Part shown: positions 8,192 to 16,203 of the stretch, piece by piece
Layout: each line of letters opens with the position of its first letter
Position numbering within the stretch: the stretch's first letter is position 1
Origin: an uncultured Bacteroidales bacterium
Lineage (GTDB): Bacteria > Bacteroidota > Bacteroidia > Bacteroidales > P3
Direction of reading: 5' to 3'
DNA: 64,000 nt
NCBI GenBank assembly: GCA_900314725.1
Contig: OMWJ01000007.1
Span: forward strand, 32,163-96,162
Position numbers and translations under genes: made by a program
The notes under the pieces: generated by a model
The model's input: the letters and a program-made list of their open reading frames with translations, nothing else
The model's database searches: none
Told to the model about the DNA's origin: nothing

Positions 8192-10801
8192 ATGCCCTCA
8201 AAAACAAAGACTACAAAACGAAAATCTACTTCAAAGAAAACTAAGGAGACAAAACCAAAATCCGAAAGTATCTTTTCTTTAATAAAAAGAGGTATTCGTT
8301 CAGAGCAATTTCCAAGAGTTGTTGCTGTGTGCTTGTTTTTGTTTGTGGTATTTTGTTTTATATCATTTGTTTCTTTTTTTGTTACATGGTTTTCAGATTA
8401 TTCTCTTGTAGAAAACATTACTCCTTATTCTCTATTAACGAAAATCAATGACATAGATAATTGGTGTGGGAACATAGGTGCTTTCACAGCATACGTGTTT
8501 ATCAGATATACTTTTGGAATAGGAGTATTTGGTTTCCTTATTCTTTTTGCACTAATAGGCTTGAGATTATTTGAAGTTCAAATAGATAACTTTGCTCATA
8601 AGATAGTAAGTACTCTGCTTGTTATGTTGTGGTTTTCTTGTATTTTTGGTTTTATAGTAGAAGGCTGTGGAGTGCAGAGAATGGAAGATTTTGCAGGTAA
8701 TGTCGGCGTTGCTATCAATAGTCTTTGGTGTTCTTATATTGGTGTTATAGGTTGTGTTTTAGTTCATATTGCATTTACCATTATTGTGCCGATGTTTGTT
8801 TTCAATGTTAAATATTCTTCAATTGTAGAATTTCTTTCTCGCAAACAAACTCAAGAAGATGATGATGAAGATTTTGAAAGCGGAAGACCAATATCCGTTA
8901 TTCCTGCAGAAAAGATGAATCTTGAAAGAGGTTATAGAGAAAAAGATGTCTTTGAAGAAGAACAATCTTTTCCAGGTGCTTTTGAAGAAGAAAAGGAACA
9001 AGAAATAGATATTCCTGTTAAACTTGACCCTAAACCAATAGTAACTAAAAAGGAGATAAATACAAATCCTGATAAATTATCACCAGAAGAGATAGATAGA
9101 CTAACCACTTTTACTGTAAAAAGAGACGGTAAGACTATAACAGTGGAAGATAATCAGCAAGAAACATCTGAAGAAGAAAAACAACAAGAAGATATACCTT
9201 TTAGCATAAAAGCAACAGATGAAAAGGTGGCAATTACAGAAGAAGAACAAAGTGAAGGACCTCAAAGCCATTATAGTGTAGATGAACCTTTTGACCCTCG
9301 TTTAGAATTGAGTAGTTTTGTCAGCCCAACGACTGACTTTTTAACCGACTACGACAAAAAGAATAAAGTAGTAAGTGAAACTGAACTGTTGCTAAATAAC
9401 AGAAGAATCAAGGAAACTCTTAAAAACTATGGCATTGCTATTACAAGTATAGAAGCAACGCCTGGTCCTACCGTAACTCTTTACGAAATAGTTCCTGCTC
9501 CTGGTATTAGAATTTCAAAGATAAAAGGGTTGGCAGATGATATTGCTTTAAGTTTAGCAGCTTTAGGTATAAGAATTATTGCACCTATTCCTGGAAAAGG
9601 AACAATAGGTATAGAAGTGCCTAACTCTAATCCTCAGATTGTTTCAATGAAGTCTATGATAGAGTCTCAGGAGTTTCAGAATAGTAAAGCGGAGCTGCCA
9701 ATAGTTATAGGAAAGACAATAGAAAATCAGCCTTTTGTAACTGATTTAGCAAAAGCTCCTCATTTGCTTATGGCTGGAGCGACAGGACAAGGAAAATCTG
9801 TCGGTCTAAATGCAATAGTTACTTCTCTTTTATACAGGAAACATCCGGCAGAGTTGAAATTTGTCTTTGTAGATCCAAAGAAAGTAGAATTATCCTTATA
9901 TTCAAACTTAGAAAGACATTACTTAGCAAAAATTCCAGGAGGAGATGAGGCTGTTATAACAGATGTTAATGATGTAGAAAAGACTTTGCGTTCTTTATGT
10001 GTTCTCATGGATCAAAGATACAACCTACTTAAAGATGCACAATGTAAGAAGATAACAGAATATAACGAGAAGTTTATTGCAAGACGTATTCCGATGAGAG
10101 ACGGGCATGGCTATATGCCTTATATTGTTGTTGTGATAGATGAATTTGCTGACCTTATAATGACAGCAGGAAAAAGAATAGAAGAACCAATATGTCGTCT
10201 TGCTCAGTTAGCTCGTGCAGTAGGGATACATCTTATTATTGCAACTCAAAGGCCAAGTGTTGATATAATAACAGGAAAGATAAAAGCGAATTTCCCTGCT
10301 CGTGCTGCTTTCAAAACAAGTAGTATGGTTGATTCAAAAACTATTCTTGATACTCCAGGAGCAGAACAATTAATAGGAAGAGGAGATATGCTTTTCTCTG
10401 CAAGTGGAAAACTTACACGTTTGCAGTGTGCCTTGATAGATACACCAGAAATAGAAAGTCTTGTACAAGCTATTTGTGAACAACAAGGTTATCCTGATTG
10501 TTTTGAACTGCCTGAACCTCCAATAGAAGAAGCAGGAGAGCATGAAACTGTAGATATTTCCAACGGAAGATTAGATCCTTTGTTTGAAGATGCTGCTATT
10601 TGCATAGTAGATACTCAACACGGCAGTACTTCAACTCTTCAACGCAAATTTGCAATAGGTTATAATCGTGCAGGAAAGATAGTAGATCAATTGGAGTCTG
10701 CAGGAATAGTCGGACCTTTCAGAGGAAGCAAGCCACGAGAAGTATTGGTTCAGTCTCGCGAACAGTTAGACGTTATTTTGGAGCAAGTACTTCATCGTTA
10801 A
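8192..10801 (+). CDS. ftsK: DNA translocase FtsK/SpoIIIE
   Basis: The protein is 869 residues and acts at the division septum, pumping chromosome ends and helping dimer resolution. It starts with a basic tail, then four hydrophobic segments (about residues 45-75, 95-125, 133-155 and 170-205). An acidic Glu/Gln-rich linker (about 215-370) follows. The motor has Walker A GATGQGKS (residues 529-536) and Walker [11 protein letters not shown]. The C-terminal gamma winged helix ([20 protein letters not shown]) is the domain that reads polar DNA motifs. It is followed by recA after 43 bases, a useful pairing of chromosome-maintenance functions. Confidence 0.96.
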   Translation: MPSKTKTTKRKSTSKKTKETKPKSESIFSLIKRGIRSEQFPRVVAVCLFLFVVFCFISFVSFFVTWFSDYSLVENITPYSLLTKINDIDNWCGNIGAFTAYVFIRYTFGIGVFGFLILFALIGLRLFEVQIDNFAHKIVSTLLVMLWFSCIFGFIVEGCGVQRMEDFAGNVGVAINSLWCSYIGVIGCVLVHIAFTIIVPMFVFNVKYSSIVEFLSRKQTQEDDDEDFESGRPISVIPAEKMNLERGYREKDVFEEEQSFPGAFEEEKEQEIDIPVKLDPKPIVTKKEINTNPDKLSPEEIDRLTTFTVKRDGKTITVEDNQQETSEEEKQQEDIPFSIKATDEKVAITEEEQSEGPQSHYSVDEPFDPRLELSSFVSPTTDFLTDYDKKNKVVSETELLLNNRRIKETLKNYGIAITSIEATPGPTVTLYEIVPAPGIRISKIKGLADDIALSLAALGIRIIAPIPGKGTIGIEVPNSNPQIVSMKSMIESQEFQNSKAELPIVIGKTIENQPFVTDLAKAPHLLMAGATGQGKSVGLNAIVTSLLYRKHPAELKFVFVDPKKVELSLYSNLERHYLAKIPGGDEAVITDVNDVEKTLRSLCVLMDQRYNLLKDAQCKKITEYNEKFIARRIPMRDGHGYMPYIVVVIDEFADLIMTAGKRIEEPICRLAQLARAVGIHLIIATQRPSVDIITGKIKANFPARAAFKTSSMVDSKTILDTPGAEQLIGRGDMLFSASGKLTRLQCALIDTPEIESLVQAICEQQGYPDCFELPEPPIEEAGEHETVDISNGRLDPLFEDAAICIVDTQHGSTSTLQRKFAIGYNRAGKIVDQLESAGIVGPFRGSKPREVLVQSREQLDVILEQVLHR

Positions 10802-10844
10802 TAATAAAAAAAAGAATATAATCAAATCTAAAATCTTAAATAAT

Positions 10845-11861
10845 ATGGCAAAAGAGCAGAATAATGGTAATGTGGAGAAATTGGAGAAACTAAAAGTTCT
10901 TCAGGCAGCATTAAGTAAAATAGAAAAGAGTTATGGTAAGGGTTCTGTGATGAAACTTGGAGATAAAACAATTCAACAAGTTGATGTCATACCTACAGGT
11001 AGTCTTTCTTTGGATATAGCTCTTGGAGTTGGAGGTTTGCCAAAGGGAAGAATAGTAGAAATATATGGTCCAGAGTCTTCTGGTAAAACAACTTTAGCTA
11101 TTCATTGTATTGCAGAGGCACAAAAGAATGGCGGAATAGCTGCTTTCATAGATGCTGAACATGCTTTTGACAGTGTGTATGCTCAAAAACTTGGTGTTGA
11201 TGTAGAAAATCTTTATATATCACAACCAGACAATGGCGAACAGGCTTTAGAGATTGCAGAAAACCTTATTTCTTCAGGAGCAATAGATATAATAGTAATA
11301 GACTCTGTTGCTGCTCTTACTCCAAAGAGTGAAATAGAAGGAGAAATGGGAGATAGCAAAATGGGATTACAAGCTCGTCTGATGTCTCAGGCTCTTAGAA
11401 AGATGACCTCAACAATAAGCAAGACAAAATGCTGTTGTATATTTATCAACCAATTAAGAGATAAGATAGGAGTAATGTATGGCAATCCTGAGACAACAAC
11501 GGGAGGTAATGCTTTGAAGTTCTACTCTTCTGTTCGTTTAGATATAAGAAAGATACAAACACTCAAGGATGGAGACAAACCATACGGTAATCGTGTGAGA
11601 GTAAAGATAGTAAAGAATAAGGTTGCTCCTCCTTTCAAGCAAGTGGAGTTTGATTTATTGTTTGGTGAAGGTATTTCCAAATTAGGAGAGATAATAGATG
11701 TAGCAGTAGAACATGATGTGATAAAGAAAAGCGGCTCTTGGTTCTCATACGGTGATACAAAGATAGGACAAGGAAGGGATTCTGTTAAACAATTGTTGCA
11801 AGATAATCCAGAACTTGAACAAGAAATAGAGGAAAAAGTAAGGGAAATTCTTTTACAGTAA
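10845..11861 (+). CDS. recA: Recombinase RecA
   Basis: The protein is 338 residues, drives homologous strand exchange and is the SOS co-protease. Walker A GPESSGKT is at residues 75-82. The Walker B strand [10 protein letters not shown] and the L2 region [22 protein letters not shown] are intact. No intein or truncation is seen. It may be cotranscribed with ftsK, as no terminator is visible between them. No LexA-type palindrome is evident upstream. Confidence 0.98.
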   Translation: MAKEQNNGNVEKLEKLKVLQAALSKIEKSYGKGSVMKLGDKTIQQVDVIPTGSLSLDIALGVGGLPKGRIVEIYGPESSGKTTLAIHCIAEAQKNGGIAAFIDAEHAFDSVYAQKLGVDVENLYISQPDNGEQALEIAENLISSGAIDIIVIDSVAALTPKSEIEGEMGDSKMGLQARLMSQALRKMTSTISKTKCCCIFINQLRDKIGVMYGNPETTTGGNALKFYSSVRLDIRKIQTLKDGDKPYGNRVRVKIVKNKVAPPFKQVEFDLLFGEGISKLGEIIDVAVEHDVIKKSGSWFSYGDTKIGQGRDSVKQLLQDNPELEQEIEEKVREILLQ

Positions 11862-11878
11862 AATCCTGATAAAAAAGA

Positions 11879-11985
11879 GTAAGTCTTTTGCATATAAACA
11901 TCAAGACTTAGCAAAAAAAGATCAAGTTTTAAGAAAAAAAGATCAAGACTTTTTTTGCAGGAATCAAGACTTTTTATAATTTTAT
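11879..11985. repeat. 21 bp phased repeat array R2
   Basis: ATCAAG recurs at 11900, 11921, 11942 and 11963, exactly 21 bases apart, preceded by an AAGTCTT unit at 11881. Units are separated by A or T runs. The array lies between the convergent recA and YitT genes. No internal stem is as good as in R3 or R5. Confidence 0.85.
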
Positions 11986-12017
11986 CTAACCATCTGATTA
12001 TATGGTTATAAAAACAC

Positions 12018-12058
12018 AGAAGCGGACACTCTATATAGCAGAGTCCGCTTCTCTTTTT
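12018..12058. terminator. Strong hairpin between recA and the YitT gene
   Basis: AGAAGCGGA and CTCT pair with AGAG and TCCGCTTCT with a two-base bulge. The stem is G+C-rich and is followed rightward by CTTTTTAA. It ends recA transcription and, with a TGTGTTTTT run on the other strand, may also end the leftward unit. Confidence 0.85.
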
Positions 12059-12069
12059 AATGGTTTTGT

Positions 12070-12126
12070 TTAGTGTCGTTGCACCAAGGCCAACCAATCG
12101 TTAATCAAATTTTCTATATTGACCAT
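12070..12126 (-). CDS. Possible 18-residue peptide downstream of the YitT gene
   Basis: A tiny leftward frame starts at the ATG at 12126, eight bases beyond the YitT stop, and ends just before the terminator. It encodes MVNIENLINDWLALVQRH, which could fold as an amphipathic helix. Its only support is position within the transcript and composition. It could equally be chance or the end of a decayed gene. Confidence 0.2.
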   Translation of the reverse strand: MVNIENLINDWLALVQRH

Positions 12127-12134
12127 TCATTAGA

Positions 12135-12941
12135 TTATGCAGCTTGTGCAATTTCTTTTTCTTTCTTTTTCTTTGGTGGTGGAGGAACAATCATATCTAT
12201 TATCTTACCTTCTATATAAACAAGGATGATTGAATAGATAGGAAAACGGAAATCATGGTTGATTAAGAAAGAAGTACAAGAAATAGTTGTATCAACGATG
12301 ATTACAAGTGTTCCAAGAGATATATTAGTGTATTTGTGGATAATCATAGATATAATATCACTTCCGCCAGATGTAGCACCTGCTTTAAATATCATACCAA
12401 TACCAATACCATAGATAACACCAGCAATAACAGTGTTAAGCATATAATCAGGCATAAACCAGAAAGGTTCCATACCTAAGTTTTCTCTCTCAACTTTTAA
12501 AAATAGATTAGAAGCCCATGAATATTCACCATTTTGCAATGAAGCTGTAGGATCTTTGCTAAACAATTCACCAATCTTTATAACAGGCTCGTATGCCAAA
12601 TGAACTTCTACTAACCATATAACAAGAAAGCTTACAATTACAGAAAGCATTGTTTTTATACCAAATTTAGGTCCAAGAACAATAAATCCTATAATAAATA
12701 AAGGTATATTCATTGCATAATAGTAGTAAGAAACTTTCCAAGGGAACAAAACATTTAATACATTTGACAAGCCTCCAACTCCACCTGGAGCAAGATTGTA
12801 AGGATATGCGAAGATAATGTCCGCTCCCACGTACAAAGCTGTTCCTATTATGATGAACAGATACGACTTAAAGAACTCTTTAGAACCAAATCTTTCTGAG
12901 CCTTCTTGTGCTAACCAACTTTTAAATTTGCTATTTGCCAT
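12135..12941 (-). CDS. YitT-family membrane protein lacking the usual cytoplasmic domain
   Basis: The product is 268 residues with about five to six hydrophobic segments. It carries the YitT/DUF161 signatures PGGVGGLSNVL and KAGATSGGSDIISMII. Family members usually continue into a DUF2179 cytoplasmic domain of about 80 residues. Here the chain stops soon after the last membrane segment (LVYIEGKIIDMI) with a proline and lysine tail (PPPPKKKKEKE). The substrate is unknown. A clean promoter lies upstream. Confidence 0.88.
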   Translation of the reverse strand: MANSKFKSWLAQEGSERFGSKEFFKSYLFIIIGTALYVGADIIFAYPYNLAPGGVGGLSNVLNVLFPWKVSYYYYAMNIPLFIIGFIVLGPKFGIKTMLSVIVSFLVIWLVEVHLAYEPVIKIGELFSKDPTASLQNGEYSWASNLFLKVERENLGMEPFWFMPDYMLNTVIAGVIYGIGIGMIFKAGATSGGSDIISMIIHKYTNISLGTLVIIVDTTISCTSFLINHDFRFPIYSIILVYIEGKIIDMIVPPPPKKKKEKEIAQAA

Positions 12942-13015
12942 TTCTATCTTTTTATTTTTGTTATTAATTAATTTTCTTTTATTTACTTCCCAAATAAGTC
13001 TTAGAAATGAGTTTG

Positions 13016-13047
13016 CAAAAATAGTGCTTTTTTATAATTTAGCAAAA
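13016..13047 (-). promoter_or_regulatory. YitT-gene promoter, TTTTG-N19-TATTTTTG
   Basis: Read leftward, TTTTG (complement of 13043-13047) and TATTTTTG (complement of 13016-13023) are 19 bases apart. The match to the Bacteroidota consensus is close. Confidence 0.75.
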
Positions 13048-13192
13048 TTAAACAATAAATAAGTCGTGTTAAATTATTTATTTAGCGTATCCATACGATT
13101 TAAAATCTGTTTATACATTACAAAACAAAGTAGTGAAACAAAAATAAAGTGTAAATTTTCTTTATTTTTTTCTATTTCTATAGAAAATTTTT

Positions 13193-13200
13193 TATCTTTG
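13193..13200 (+). promoter_or_regulatory. -7 element TATCTTTG for the TM2 unit
   Basis: TATCTTTG matches the consensus but lies about 195 bases before the first gene. This implies an unusually long untranslated leader. Confidence 0.6.
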
Positions 13201-13206
13201 CAATTG

Positions 13207-13395
13207 CTTATTGTTTAATGAGTGTCAGTCTTGAAACTTTTGCTTCGTAACTAAAATTAAAGAAAAGATAAAAAAGCGTTGTGCTTTAGAATAATCTGAA
13301 ACACGTGTGATTTCACGCTTTTAGTGTATTAAAAAACTTGGTTGTAAAAGGAACAACCCCTTTTCTATGAAATCACGGAAAAGAAAACAAAGAAT
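13207..13395 (+). ncRNA. Long leader with alternative hairpins upstream of TM2
   Basis: The leader is about 190 bases. GTGATTTCA (13307-13315) can pair with TGAAATCAC (13368-13376), enclosing two overlapping hairpins: GGTTGT/ACAACC (13340-13345 with 13353-13358) and AAAAGG/CCTTTT (13346-13351 with 13359-13364). These two cannot form together because no loop bases separate their arms. The outer 5' arm can also fold on itself (CGTG with CACG at 13304-13307 and 13314-13317). The layout suggests a regulatory switch. No known riboswitch class was recognised. Confidence 0.4.
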
Positions 13396-13740
13396 ATGGA
13401 GCAGAATAAGGTGGATATGTTTATGATGACGAACAGAGACAAGTTTAGTGTGGGTGATTTAATGATGGTAAAACAAAAATTAGAAGAACTTAGCGATGAC
13501 AAGTTTATGGCTCTTCAAACATTGGATCTTAAAAGTCCAACAACATTATTAATTATTTCTATCTTGGTAGGAAGCCTTGGTATAGATAGATTTTTGTTAG
13601 GTGAAACAGGTTTAGGAGTTGCTAAATTACTTACAGGAGGTGCTTGCGGTATTTGGACAATAATAGATTGGTTTACCGTACAAGATAGAACAAAAAAATA
13701 CAACTACAGAAAATTCTTAGAAGCAACAATGATGTTTTAA
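13396..13740 (+). CDS. TM2-domain membrane protein
   Basis: The product is 114 residues. A soluble N-terminal 50 residues precede a TM2 domain with two hydrophobic helices (TTLLIISILVGSLGIDRFLL and the segment from VAKLLTGGACGIWTIIDWF). The glycine and Asp-Arg-Phe pattern is typical of TM2. The function of TM2 proteins in bacteria is largely unknown. It is followed after five bases by a DUF2752 gene, a pairing common in Bacteroidota. The long structured leader suggests post-transcriptional control. Confidence 0.9.
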   Translation: MEQNKVDMFMMTNRDKFSVGDLMMVKQKLEELSDDKFMALQTLDLKSPTTLLIISILVGSLGIDRFLLGETGLGVAKLLTGGACGIWTIIDWFTVQDRTKKYNYRKFLEATMMF

Positions 13741-13745
13741 ATAGA

Positions 13746-14126
13746 ATGCAATCAAATATTGCAAGATTATGTAAGATGACAGGTATATTTTTACTTGTAG
13801 CATTGTATTTATGTTTCAGTAAATATATGCCTGTTGTTTGTATATTTAGGAAGATAACCAATATTCCCTGCGTTGGTTGTGGAAGTACAAGAGCATTGAT
13901 TTGTCTATCAAAAGGAGAAATTACTGATGCATTATATTATAATCCTGTAACAGTTATTTTGGCATTAGCCTTTCTTGTACTTGTATTTATTGTAGTAAAA
14001 GATATTTTTTGTAAGACAAATACGGCAGATAAGATTTTGCATAAACGCTTGAGTAAATTAGAATATGCAACAATTATTATAGTTTTTATTGCTAATTGGG
14101 TGTTTAATATAATAAAATTTAAGTAA
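13746..14126 (+). CDS. DUF2752 membrane protein
   Basis: The product is 126 residues with three hydrophobic helices. It carries the family hallmark IPCVGCGSTRALICLSKGEITDALYYNP, in which two cysteines and the G-S-T-R motif are invariant features. It is cotranscribed with the TM2 gene (five-base gap). No biochemical role is established. The cysteine motif hints at metal binding or redox chemistry, which is inference. Confidence 0.9.
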   Translation: MQSNIARLCKMTGIFLLVALYLCFSKYMPVVCIFRKITNIPCVGCGSTRALICLSKGEITDALYYNPVTVILALAFLVLVFIVVKDIFCKTNTADKILHKRLSKLEYATIIIVFIANWVFNIIKFK

Positions 14127-14194
14127 GAAGTCAAAAGAAGTTCTACTTGCGAAATTCTCAATCACGAAGATTTAAACTTTTATAGCCTTTGTGG

Positions 14195-15145
14195 CTAATG
14201 AAGAATAAGGTTTGTATGTGGCTGAAGTTGTTGTTTCAATTCAGCAATCTTTTCTTTATGTTGAGAATATAAAGTAGTATCTGAATTTAACGGTCTATGG
14301 TTTTGCATAGTCCAAAGTTTATAGAACAGTTTATTTAGTTCTTGTGTTTGAGAAGAAAAGTATGTTTGCGAAAGCTTTTCCCAAATGTAATTAACCGCTG
14401 TTGAATTAACGTGCAACATATCTTCTGCATAAAAACGATAGTCTCTAAGTTCGTCCATTACTATTTCGTATGAAGGAAAATAAGAAACAAGGTCTTTTTT
14501 CTTCATTTCTTCTATAGCAAGAACAAGATGAGACTTGCTAACAAGATTATCTCTATATCCTTCTCGCCAATGTCGTATTGGAGAAAGAGTAAAAATGATT
14601 TTGTATTCTTTTTTGAAAACTGTTTTTATTGTTTGTATAGCTTCCAATAAAGCTTTTGAAGATTCATTATAAGGAATAAGGCGTCTTTCTATAAGTTTAT
14701 TATCTATTTTATGGCAGTTCCCCATAAGATAGTTCAAAGGCTTATACCAATAAGTCCAAGAAGTTCCAAGAGTTAAAAAGATATAATCAGACTGTTTTAG
14801 GAATTCGTGGTTTAGTTTTATACTTTTGTTGATTTTTTCTAAGCATTCTTCTTTTGTTTTTGCTCTATAATCACCATGAGCAGAGAAAAGGTAATAGTAT
14901 TCATTGGAAAGGATTAAGTCTTCTTCACTAAAAAACTCTTGCTTTGCGATTCTGTTTAAGCAAGTGGCTATAGATAGAGGATTATATAGTATTCCAAATG
15001 GATTTTTTAGAGTATTGAAACCGCATATTTGAAACTTTCCTCCTATTTCATCAGTAAAACAAGAACCAATCAAAAGAATATTATCCTTATGAGAGATTTT
15101 ACTATCAGAAGGTTTAATTTTGACCTCTGTAAAAAGACCATTCAT
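14195..15145 (-). CDS. GSCFA-domain protein
   Basis: The protein is 316 residues with the defining motif LLIGSCFTDEIGGKF near residue 25. NPFGILYNPLSIATCLNRI and a later HVNSTAVNYIWEKL segment follow. The fold is probably related to SGNH/GDSL hydrolases, with the Ser in GSCF and the late His as candidate catalytic residues, but no substrate is known. It follows kpsF by nine bases in the same leftward unit, so a role in sugar or envelope metabolism is possible. Confidence 0.88.
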   Translation of the reverse strand: MNGLFTEVKIKPSDSKISHKDNILLIGSCFTDEIGGKFQICGFNTLKNPFGILYNPLSIATCLNRIAKQEFFSEEDLILSNEYYYLFSAHGDYRAKTKEECLEKINKSIKLNHEFLKQSDYIFLTLGTSWTYWYKPLNYLMGNCHKIDNKLIERRLIPYNESSKALLEAIQTIKTVFKKEYKIIFTLSPIRHWREGYRDNLVSKSHLVLAIEEMKKKDLVSYFPSYEIVMDELRDYRFYAEDMLHVNSTAVNYIWEKLSQTYFSSQTQELNKLFYKLWTMQNHRPLNSDTTLYSQHKEKIAELKQQLQPHTNLILH

Positions 15146-15154
15146 ATTTATAAA

Positions 15155-16129
15155 CTATATTATTCCTTCTTTAATAAGGTCATGCAGATGAATTACTCCA
15201 AGATATTTTTTGTCATTATCAACAACCAAAAGAGAAGTTATTTGATTTTCTCTCATAATTTCTAAAGCCTTTACAGCAAAAGCATCATAAGAAATACATT
15301 TTGGTTGTTTTGTCATTATATCCTTAGCTAAGATATTAAGAGGTATAATGCTTTCTTGTTTGTTTAGCATTCTTCTAAGGTCGCCGTCAGTTATTATTCC
15401 TTCAACTATTCCATTATCAATAACAGCAGTAGTGCCTAATCGTTTAGAAGTTATTTCCATTAACACTTCATTAAGAGGTGTATTAAGACTAACTTGAGGT
15501 TTTTCATTGTTGGGGTATATGTCGGCAACTTTAAGATAAAGTCTTTTTCCTAAAGAACCTCCTGGGTGATAACGAGCAAAGTCTTCTTTCGAAAAGCCTT
15601 TCATTTTTAAAAGAGCAACAGCCAAAGCGTCGCCTATAACTAATTGTGCAGTTGTAGAACAAGTAGGAGCGAGATTATTAGGGTCTGCTTCTTCGCTTAC
15701 ATGGCAGTTTAGTACATAATCAGCACTTTTTGCAAGAACGCTTTCTTCTTCTCCTACGATAGCAATCAAAGGAGATGATGTTGCTTTAATAAGAGGAACG
15801 AGAACTTTTATTTCTGGTGTGTTACCACTCTTTGAAATACAGATAACAATATCTTCTTTTTGTATCATTCCTAAATCTCCATGAATTGCATCAGCAGCAT
15901 GCATAAAGATAGCAGGTGTTCCTGTGGAATTAAGGGTTGAAACAATTTTGTTAGCAATGTTCGCACTTTTTCCAATACCTGTTATTATAACTCTTCCTTT
16001 TGAATGATAAATGAGTTCAACAGCTTTGGAGAAATCATCTGTAACATAGTTCGTAAGGTTTGAAATAGCTGACGCTTCTTGCTCAATTGTATGTTTTATT
16101 AAATTTTTTATGTCAAATATTTTGTCCAT
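15155..16129 (-). CDS. kpsF: Arabinose-5-phosphate isomerase
   Basis: The protein is 324 residues and interconverts ribulose-5-phosphate and arabinose-5-phosphate, the precursor of Kdo for lipopolysaccharide. A SIS domain (GIGKSANIANKIVSTLNSTG, then ISKSGNTPE) occupies residues 30-190, with the HPGGSLGK motif at its end. Two CBS domains follow (residues 205-324). The length and order match the KpsF/KdsD family. It leads a two-gene unit with the GSCFA gene and is divergent from recQ. Confidence 0.95.
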   Translation of the reverse strand: MDKIFDIKNLIKHTIEQEASAISNLTNYVTDDFSKAVELIYHSKGRVIITGIGKSANIANKIVSTLNSTGTPAIFMHAADAIHGDLGMIQKEDIVICISKSGNTPEIKVLVPLIKATSSPLIAIVGEEESVLAKSADYVLNCHVSEEADPNNLAPTCSTTAQLVIGDALAVALLKMKGFSKEDFARYHPGGSLGKRLYLKVADIYPNNEKPQVSLNTPLNEVLMEITSKRLGTTAVIDNGIVEGIITDGDLRRMLNKQESIIPLNILAKDIMTKQPKCISYDAFAVKALEIMRENQITSLLVVDNDKKYLGVIHLHDLIKEGII

Positions 16130-16173
16130 ATTAAATATTTTTAATACTTTTGTTTATCTAAAAGTAGGAGTTG

Positions 16174-16181
16174 CAAATTTA
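16174..16181 (-). promoter_or_regulatory. kpsF -7 element TAAATTTG
   Basis: The complement of 16174-16181 reads TAAATTTG, 45 bases upstream of the kpsF ATG. It lies only about 20 bases from the divergent recQ start. Confidence 0.5.
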
Positions 16182-16203
16182 TAAATATTTTTTGGTATAA
16201 GGA

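Noticed and set aside
11879..11985. CRISPR array at the phased repeats
   Set aside because: The units are 21-22 bases without constant repeats and variable spacers of 30 bases or more, and no cas genes are in the window.
13340..13364. H-type pseudoknot (preQ1 or SAM-II like) in the TM2 leader
   Set aside because: The two stems would need loops of zero length, which is sterically impossible, so the pairings are alternatives. No known riboswitch consensus fits.
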